Assembly (NCBI GenBank): GCA_944990035.1 | Contig: CALYLX010000112.1 | Coordinates: 124,001-188,000, forward strand | Reading direction: 5' to 3' | Length of the DNA stretch: 64,000 bases | Origin: Clitopilus passeckerianus | Taxonomy: Eukaryota; Basidiomycota; Agaricomycetes; Agaricales; Entolomataceae | Part shown: positions 56,130 to 64,000 of the stretch, piece by piece | Position numbering within the stretch: position 1 is the stretch's first letter | How the letters are laid out: each line of letters opens with the position of its first letter | Made by a program: the position numbers and the translations under genes | Notes under the pieces: generated by a model | What the model saw: the letters and a program-made list of their open reading frames with translations, nothing else | Database searches by the model: none | What the model was told of the DNA's origin: nothing

Positions 56130-58557
56130 ATGGTCGCTGCTATAAAGCTTGCGTTTGTCTCTGCACTGGCTGCATTGTCTACTGTTGCTGCATATGAAGT
56201 CGCTTTCGAAGATACGGGTAAGTGCGCGCCAGCCGCTTCGGATAAGGTGTTCGGTCATACATGTGCTAAACGCTTCCCTAGATTGGTCGCGGCAGATATG
56301 CAGTGGGATGTGGGGTGACCAGAATACATATATAAATGGTATTGTGCTATCTATATATCTTTTGAATGTCGCTAACAATGCTTCGAAGTCACCTTCAACC
56401 CATCTTCCCAAGGCCAGGTAGCCATGGTCATCTATGAGTGGGGTGACGTTCAATACCTTGGAAAGGACCCCAACCCCGACAATGATTACTTACCTGTGAG
56501 CATATATGCCGTTATCGCTGTGTCTTGAAATTGACCCACGATATTCCAGAAAACATATGTTTGCACTGCTCGTGCCGTAACAGACGGCCTTTGCACCATG
56601 GACCAACTCGGTTCCTTCATTCTCGATCTACCCTCTGGAAAATCTGTCAATGAAACAAGTTTCTGGTCGGCTCAACTCCAGCTTCCTTCTCAAACTAGTG
56701 GTCAAAGGGACGAAAAACCTACGCCAACTCAGGGCGGTGTACCAGGCTTTTGGAACAACCCAGCAGGCAACCCCACCCCTCCACCGAGTAAGTATGCTAG
56801 TCCATGGAGGAGGAGGTCAATTGCACTTTCACGAAGGACTATTCCTGAGACCACTCTGGAAGTCCGACAAAGTGGTACCAATGTGCATGTTTACAAGGAG
56901 CCCATACAGTACCCTGTCAGAAAAACTGGGTACTACTGTGTTGGTAACTCAATCTTCAGTTCAAGACGTATGCGGATTGTTGACCGTAGGACTTGCAGCA
57001 ATTGTTCCTGTCACTTTAATCAAGGGTACCCGTGCCGACACTGATGTCCCATACCACCCAACCTACGAAGGAACTGTATTCTTCAGAAACAAATTTGACG
57101 GGAAATTGCCAGCTTCCGATTATCCCAAAGTCAATGTAGGTGTCTCATACTGTTTGGACCGCCCCGCGTCTAATCACGTGGACAGTTCTACTCGATAATG
57201 TCGCTCGTTTATGTGGCCTTCGCCGCACTCTGGGGTTGGAGATGCTACCAGTACATCCATGAACTTCTACCAATTCAAGTAGGTGTCATTTATCAGTTAT
57301 AATATTGCGGGCTCTTACTAATCTGTATGCAGCACTATTTATCTAGCCTCGTATTCTTGTTAGTCATCGAGATGGTTGCAAACTGGGGTTCGTTCTCTCG
57401 TGTTCATTACCAGTCAAACACGGTGCTAAATTGTGTCTAGCATACTACAGGTACCTGAACTCGCATGGCAAGGGCACCGTATCAACGGTCTTCCTTATCA
57501 TCGGTTTGTTCTCCTCCAATATATACCCTGCTCAAGAGTTGAATGAGGATATACAGTCGCTATCATCGATGCCGGTCGCAACTCCCTTTCTTTCCTTCTC
57601 CTTCTCGTTGTTGCTCTGGGTCTGAGCGTTGTCCGTGAATCTTTGGGTCGGACTATGCTCAAGTGTCAGATTCTTGCTGGTGCTCATTTCATCTTTGGAA
57701 GTGTGTATTTCTCTCTAACATTACTTGATATATATACTAACATTCCCGCAGTTTTGTATGCCGTTGGGATCGTTGAACTTTCATTGGAGTCAACCTCTGC
57801 TCTAATTTTGCTTCTATTCGTCATCCCACTCGCGTTCACACTCAGTGGATTCCTACTCTGGATTATGTATGCGTTGAATGGTACGCAGTCTATCTAGTCC
57901 GAAGGTTTATGTTTACTGACACCCATACAGCAACCATTGTCCAACTTCGCACACGCAAACAGAGATACAAGCTTCGCATGTTCGAGAAGCTGTATTATAT
58001 TCTCCTGGCTACCGTTCTTGTTATAGCTGCTTTCTTCGTCGTCTCTTCGTTCTCATTCTCCGGGCGTTTGGCTGAAGGTGCGCATCTATACTCCTCCTTG
58101 GTGGACTATCCCTTACGCTTCATCAGACTATGCTGCAAAATCTTGGAAATCCCGGTGGTGGCTCCTGGATGGTTGGCTCGCCCTCCTCTACCTGGCCACT
58201 TTCGGTTCCATTGCCTATCTCTGGCGTCCGTCTGCTCACAACCAACGACTGGCTATGTCAGATGAGATTGCCCAAGACGAGGAGGACGCCGAAGATTATG
58301 ATCTGGAGGCGATTCACAGTCGATCAAGAGGTCAAGATGATGACGACGACGCCACATTGGTTGGTGGACGACCTGGCGGTGGTCATGACCCTATCCCTCC
58401 TGGTCAAGATGTTGTCTTTGAAATTGGAGACGAGGATGATGACGACGAGGACAAAAAAGAGAGGAGACGGCGACTCTCTGGGGAACAACCACATGGAGCG
58501 GAGCATGAGCGGGAAGGACTGATGGGTGCTGATCAGAGTAGGTCCAGAAACGACTAA
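56130..58557 (+). CDS. PTM1/GPR107-like seven-helix membrane protein
   Basis: Golgi/secretory pathway protein of the lung-seven-transmembrane (GOST) family, like yeast Ptm1. It starts MVAAIKLAFVSALAALSTVAAYE, a signal peptide. The lumenal domain follows (WSRQICSGMWGDQNTYIN joined to VTFNPSSQGQVAMVIYEWGDVQYLG, then TYVCTARAVTDGLCT and QYPVRKTGYYCV), then seven hydrophobic segments, among them YLSSLVFLLVIEMVANW, ILYAVGIVELSLESTSAL, LLFVIPLAFTLSGFLLWIMYALN, YYILLATVLVIAAFFVVSSFSF and WWLLDGWLALLYLATFGSIAYLWRPS. The cytosolic tail is very acidic (EDEEDAEDYDLEA, GDEDDDDEDKKE). About ten short exons; not all junctions were resolved. Confidence 0.87.
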
Positions 58558-58663
58558 GATTTACTCCAGTCTATCGCTCCCACTGTCGTTACTTTACACT
58601 ACATTAATAAAGTCATTTAACACAAGATCAGAACCACTACATCCTTGGAAACTACGGTACAAC

Positions 58664-61600
58664 TCAGTCTCGGATGCGACCAGAGGAAACAGAATACAAG
58701 CGAGCCGCAATGTTCATACTCTGCAGTTCCTGGAAAAGGAGCTTAGCAGCGTACGGAATGTATAACTGCGAACACGCTGTCTTGTTCTTGCATGCACGGC
58801 ACTGTCAAGGGCTCCGTCAATGGTGGTATTCGGGAAAAGCTATGTCGGAATCACTTACCTCGAAAGTCTGCTTCTTCAGGTTGGCAATGGCCGTCAGACC
58901 GCAAATATCGCACACATGCAAGCGATAGGCATCACTGGCTTCAAACAGACGCTCCTTCAAGAAACCGGCAATTCCATGCGAAATCATACAATCACGTTCC
59001 ATCTCTCCGAAACGCAAACCACCGTCACGACTCCTACCCTCCACTGGCTGCCTCGTCAGGATCTGGACAGGTCCGCGAGCACGAGAGTGGATTTTGTCGT
59101 CCACCATGTGCTTGAGACGTTGATAATATGTTGGGCCGAGATAGATCTGAGCCTGCAACTTGCGGCCGGTATGACCGTGGTACATGACTTCAAGACCACG
59201 AGACTGGTACCCTTTTTGTCGCAGGAAGGTTGAGACGGATTCGACGGTTAGATCAGTGAAGGGTGTGGCATCGCCCTCATTACCGATGAGTGTGGCGACC
59301 TTGGATAGAAGACATTCTACCAGGTGTCCAATAGTCATACGGGAGGGAATGGCATGGGGATTGATGATGAGATCTGGTACAATTCCCTCAGCTGTGAAGG
59401 GCATGTCTTCTTGCCGGTAGGTGATACCAATTGTACCCTTTTGACCATGACGAGATGCGAACTTGTCGCCGATCTGAGGGATACGAGTCGACCTGACGCG
59501 GACCTTGACGAACTTCTGTCCCTCTGAGTTCGTTGTGATCAGAACTTGGTCAATGATACCACTCTCAGTGCTCTTCAGAGGTGTCGAGACATCTCGGCGA
59601 GTGTGAGTTCGAGTACGCTGACCAAGCTCTTCGCTGTCGGGAGGAATAGGTGCAGTCTTTCCGATAATAATGTCCTCTCCGTTGACCCCGGTTCCGGGGG
59701 CAATGAGACCATCATCCTCCAGCTTGTCGTAGGTGCCGTGCTTCATTCGGAGGGTGGTGTCTCGAGTGGGTTTCTCGAACTCCTCTAATTGTTGTATACC
59801 GCTCTTCTTCTCGAGATCCATGTAACTGCGGTAGTACATACTTCGGAAGAGGCCACGGTCAATAGAACTCTGATTCATGATGACGGAATCCTCTTGATTG
59901 TAACCGCTGTAACACAAAATGGCGACAATTGCGTTTTGGCCTGCAGGGAGTTCGCGGAACTTGAGATACTCCATTGAGCGAGTGGTAGCCAGGGGTTTCT
60001 GAGGATAGTAGAGGATGTTCGCCATCGTGTCCATTCGGATAAGGAAATTTGTGAGAAATATACCCATCGCTTGTTTACCCATGGCCGATTGGTAGGTGTT
60101 ACGAGGAGACTAAAAGGGACGTTCAGGTTATAGGTGCTTCAGCTAGAAAAGGAGAATTAACACACCTGGTTGTGATCAGGGAACGGGATGATACTGGCGC
60201 AGATGCCAAGGATCATGCTGGGATGAATCTCGCAATGTGTCCATGTATGGGAGTTAATACCCGCTTTTAGACGAGCAGCAGGGTCGAATTCGTCGTCGTT
60301 CTGTTCAGGCTGCATGCCGCTTTGCTGGAGCCTCGAGGTCTCTAGATCTTCCGGGGTCATCGAGATCATCACCGTCTCCTCTTCCTCAGCATCCAACAGC
60401 TCAACCACGCCACCTTTTACGAGGTGTTCCCATTTGTATTCCTCCCCACTGTCATCCACTCCGTCATTAAGCCACCGGACATGCTTCTTCTTCAACACAA
60501 GTTCCTGGTTCTCCACAATGAACACAGGCCGACATACCCGGCCTGCGTCAGTGTAGAGGCGCAGCTCCTTCTCTCGGATATCCCGGACGATGGAGACTTC
60601 AGGACTGATATCATCCTTCCGTCGCAACTTCCTGAGTGTCTTAACGAGATTTGCGGGGTCACGGTGGACACCCATCCAGACTCCGTTTACAAAGACCTTG
60701 GTGCAGGGTGTCGACGAGTGGGCGTTCTCTTCCAGCGATTCGAGACCCCATTCCTCCAAGAACTCGATGACGGGGGCGGAATATGAACCAACGGAGATGC
60801 ATGACATGAGGGCTAAATTCTTAACCAGGCCGCAAGCTTGACCTTCTGGGGTCTCTGCAGGGCACACCATTCCCCAATGGGTATTGTGTAGTTGACGGGG
60901 TTTAGCGATTTTGCCTTCTCGGCCGAGAGGAGTGTTGCAACGACGAAGATGGGAAAGGGTAGATGCATATGTGTATCTGTTCAACACCTGTGACACACCG
61001 GCCTTGGAGGACATCGACTTCTTCTGGTCACCCCAATTTCCGGTGGCCAAGGAGTACTTCAGACCATTGGTGATGGTTTGGTGCTTAACGGCGAGCGACA
61101 GATTGAACTCTTTGTGTGTTTCCACGCACTGTGATGTGGATCAGTGGGGCTGTTCAAAGGGACAGATACCAACACACTTACCTTTTGCAAGTAGCGATAA
61201 ACATCCTTGGTGAGCTTGCGGAACAGCATTCGGAATAGACCAGCTAGAAGAGGTCCAGCCAGATCCAATCGCTTCTTCCCGAAATGATCACGATCGTCGA
61301 GGTCTCGGCGCTCGAGTGCGGCAAGGAGCAAACGATGGATCATGTAACCGAAGAAATATGCTTTCTTGGACTCGGAGCCTTCTGACATTGAGACGTGCGG
61401 CAGCATTTCCTTCTGCAGGATTTCCTGTGCATATCGTATACGCCTCTCACGAGAGAGACCTGTTGTCGTCCCACGATTTCCGATGAAATCTAGTGCCACT
61501 TCACGTTCCTGGATGACGAAACCTTCCTCGATACATGGCTTCAACATCTCGAGCATCTGACCATCTTGCATGTCGTAACAAATATGCTCCAGAATGTCGC

Positions 61601-62660
61601 GGTCAGAGATGACACCCAAAGCTCGGAAAACGACCCAGATCGGTATATCCACCCTGATGTATGGTATCGTGGCTTTCATGGTATTTCCGAGCTGTTTGAG
61701 ATGAGAGTTTCTGCCAGCAATATTCGACCATATAGGCTTACCGATCGCTCCTGGTTTCGATGGAACATCTTCACCTGGAACTGACTGATGGTCTTTCCTC
61801 CCTTCTCGACTGCACTGCGAATCTCGGCCAGGAAGTTGATTGGGGACGGCTGTGCTTTTGCGAAGACATAGACGTGATTGGTGGCCATGCGCTCTTGTGC
61901 AATGAGCACCTTTTCGGAGCCGTTGATAATGAAGTATCCTCCTGAGTCATAGGGACATTCATTGAGGTCGTAAAGGTCCTGGTCTTGCAGATCACGGAGG
62001 ATACAGAAGGTTGACCGAAGCATGATAGGGACCTGCAGACCGTGGTGTGAACACTGACACCTAGAGAGTCGGTAGGAATAGTTACCTTGCCTATCCACAC
62101 TTTTGTTGAATCCTCATTTCCACCGTCGTGTTCGGCTTCCCAGACCATCTCCCCAGGAGGGCCATCAGCAGCCTCACGACCAATCAACACCCTCTTCTTC
62201 ATCTCAATATACAATGGCGCCGAATATGTCAAATTTCTGAGACGAGCTTCTTGCGGGAAAACGGGCACAACGGAGCCATCTGCTTCGGTGACTGTTGGTC
62301 GCGAAAGGTAGATTTGCCCGAATTTGATTTCGTATCGTCGCGTCATATCTTTATCGTGACCCGAGTGCTGGTCTGCCTGGTCAAGAATAAGGTCTGAATT
62401 TTCGTCAACGAGTTCTTGCATGGTGTTTTGCACAAATTCGTCGAAGGAGTCAAGTTGCTGCCTAACAAGACCCTTTTGGTTAAAAAAGCTAGAAATAACC
62501 GTCCAGCAGTCTTCTTGGGTTATCTCCTCGTATTCACCCTCATCTTCGTCCATGCCATAGTTATTCTCATCGTATGCGTAAGGATCCTGAGATGCGTCGT
62601 ATTCTGCAGAAGGTCAGTGAACGTTTTCACACCCATTGAATCCAAGTCACCTTGACTCAT
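58664..62660 (-). CDS. RPB2: RNA polymerase II second largest subunit (RPB2)
   Basis: Catalytic core subunit of RNA polymerase II. Exon 1 is 10 nt (ATGAGTCAAG, 62660-62651) and splices to [18 protein letters not shown]. Further exons cover [46 protein letters not shown], the lobe and fork regions ([51 protein letters not shown]), the hybrid-binding region ([22 protein letters not shown]), the switch region ([34 protein letters not shown]) and the C-terminal zinc site (CDICG, CRACKNK). The last exon (58810-58664) ends [10 protein letters not shown] short open reading frame through the last intron ends earlier at 58817 and is not the real terminus. Widely used as a phylogenetic marker. Confidence 0.97.
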
Positions 62661-62884
62661 GCTCTATATAAATGTGTATTAATGGGGTCAAAGCGATGCG
62701 CAAAGCCGTGAAGACGTTGAATCGCTAATTGACGATGGAAGTGAGAGCACAACCTCTGCTAGACGTTGCAAGCGGCAGACAAGAATTACCAAGCGACATG
62801 TATTTGGCCCTATTGTGATCCAAGTCTATAGGTAAATTAGCCTTCCAAATAGTTAACACAGCCACACCAATTTCTTTTGTGAAC

Positions 62885-64000
62885 TCATAATTTGGCTGCT
62901 AGTAACTGGTCCATGAGCCTTTGAGCACTACCCGCGTAGCTCCCCTGCAAGCTTTTCTTCAGAGGATATTCATGTTTTCGAAGAGAGGCTTTGCTTACCC
63001 CGAAAATCGCTGTGTGATTCAAGTGATGATACAGCTCATACAATTGAGCTCTTTGCGGATACTGGGTTGCCGGTTCACTCTTTGGTAGCACCTCGTGGTA
63101 TGTGGTGAAGAAGGAGCTTGGAAATCCACCAAACATTCTCGCAATACCTAGGCTGATAACGATGTTAGGAAACTTCATATTGCCATTTATTGGAAACCCA
63201 CTCTGCCTCGTTGTGCCCGAAATATGATGACGGATCGAATATAAACGGATTGCCGTCCGTATCCACACCGACGTTTCCAGACTATAATTTTCAGCAGGAC
63301 ATCTTATTGTTCCGCACTTTCAATAACACTCAAAGCGACTTACCCAAAGGTCACCATGCAAGATGACAGGCTTGACATCCAGGGGGCCTAGGCACCATTC
63401 GGGACGCGTCAACTTCGATAGTCTCTCATAGAATAGCCTTACCTAGAAGTTTTGGTATAACACTATGAAAAAGTAGTGAGTCCGATGTGTATAAAGAATG
63501 GCGGGCCGCTTACTCTACCCTTAGCCTCTGTCCAGTCTCGCAAAGGTAATTATATGAAGGCCCTCTCTTTCCTATGACTTCCAGAAGGTTACCAATCAGA
63601 GCATCATAGCACTCCTCCCAGGTATTATACCAGCCATTCGGCTGTCTAGTCGATCCACAGAAAGTGGGTACATGAAATCCAAACTTTCCGTTTGGGCTCG
63701 TGTATTGGTGAACTTCGTTTGCAAGCCGTTTTGCTAGCTGCTTCCCGGCGCTACTACCAAGGCCGCCCAAATCCTTATACTCGGAAATGAAGTAAGGGAA
63801 TTTATGATCATCGATCCCGGAAGCTAGGACTTTCGGTGTCAACCCAGGTGCTGCTTCAGACAACACTTTTAACGACTCTGTTTCGGCGATGTACTGGTCC
63901 TTCTCTGACGCCGAGCCTGATTTTGCGTAGTACACTCTTCCAGAGGATGATCTAACTTTTGGCGAGCCGGAGAACTCAGCGTCAGGCTCGAGTTCCTTGA
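62885..64000 (-). CDS. fructosamine/ketosamine kinase family protein, 5' truncated by window
   Basis: Phosphotransferase that in relatives phosphorylates fructosamines on glycated proteins. The gene enters from the right edge, so its N-terminus is missing. Visible are a Gly-rich ATP-binding-like part (SSGRVYYAKSGSASEKDQYIAETESLKVLSEAAPGLTPKVLASGI), PYFISEYKDLGGLGSSAGKQLAKRLANEVHQ, FGFHVPTFCGSTRQPNGWYNTWEECYDALI, the catalytic loop VKPVILHGDLW (H-G-D), and [35 protein letters not shown], joined across a short intron. The C-terminus is QGSYAGSAQRLMDQLLAAKL with the stop at 62885-62887. Upstream of HGDLW one intron is visible; others remain unresolved. Confidence 0.88.

Noticed and set aside
58817..58860. 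RPB2 stop at 58817 (end [12 protein letters not shown])
   Set aside because: It lies inside an intron that begins with GTAAGT. Splicing adds the zinc-binding CRACKNK and the family's true C-terminus.
1..64000. tRNA genes, transposons, CRISPR arrays
   Set aside because: I looked for tRNA box-B-like text, terminal repeats and regularly spaced repeats, and saw none that I could support.

Overview
This is a 64 kb window of a filamentous basidiomycete genome, very probably an agaric mushroom (Agaricomycetes). The evidence is dense genes with many short (about 46-110 nt) spliceosomal introns in correct phase, eukaryotic housekeeping proteins throughout, and in the middle a mating-type A (HD) locus: divergently transcribed homeodomain genes next to the mitochondrial intermediate peptidase gene (MIP). 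I infer the neighbouring gene set (PABA synthase, glycine decarboxylase, SEC61 gamma, MIP, glycogenin, YPL109/CQD1, RPB2) to be the conserved neighbourhood known for agaric A loci.

Left arm (1-27854), mostly core metabolism and chromatin, RNA and trafficking genes: 3' part of PABA synthase (+), a DUF6593 protein (+), a 2-oxoglutarate/Fe(II) oxygenase (-), NEDD8-conjugating enzyme UBC12 (+), 5-hydroxyisourate hydrolase (-), RRP1 (+), an RSC9/ARID2-like RFX protein (+), an ARMH3/DUF1741 protein (+), glycine decarboxylase P protein (+), a mitochondrial PPR protein (-), SEC61 gamma (+), COG1 (-), a TMEM115-like rhomboid-related protein (-), a FAM32A homologue (+) and a WHIM1-type chromatin protein (+).

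Mating-type core (28222-43529): MIP (+) followed by three head-to-head HD1/HD2 pairs. Pair 1 (30882-34534) and pair 3 (39363-43529) have intact spliced reading frames. The middle pair (35007-38996) is broken in both partners: the HD1 has a 19-nt gap inside the homeodomain recognition helix and further frame breaks, and the HD2 has an in-frame TGA three codons after the Asn of the recognition helix plus several frame breaks. It is the most striking feature of the window. All three HD1 copies also lack the near-invariant homeodomain Asn51, while all three HD2 copies keep it.

Right arm (43859-64000): two small conserved fungal proteins next to the HD genes (one DUF7721-like), glycogenin with a long disordered tail (-), mitochondrial ABC1-type kinase-like CQD1/YPL109 (+), REV7 (+), sorting nexin SNX4 (-), a PTM1/GPR107-like membrane protein (+), RPB2 (-) and a 5'-truncated fructosamine-kinase-family gene (-). 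No tRNA, rRNA, transposon or CRISPR array was recognised. Exon boundaries were placed by hand from GT-AG signals and phase agreement. They are firm where a sum of exons is given and approximate elsewhere.
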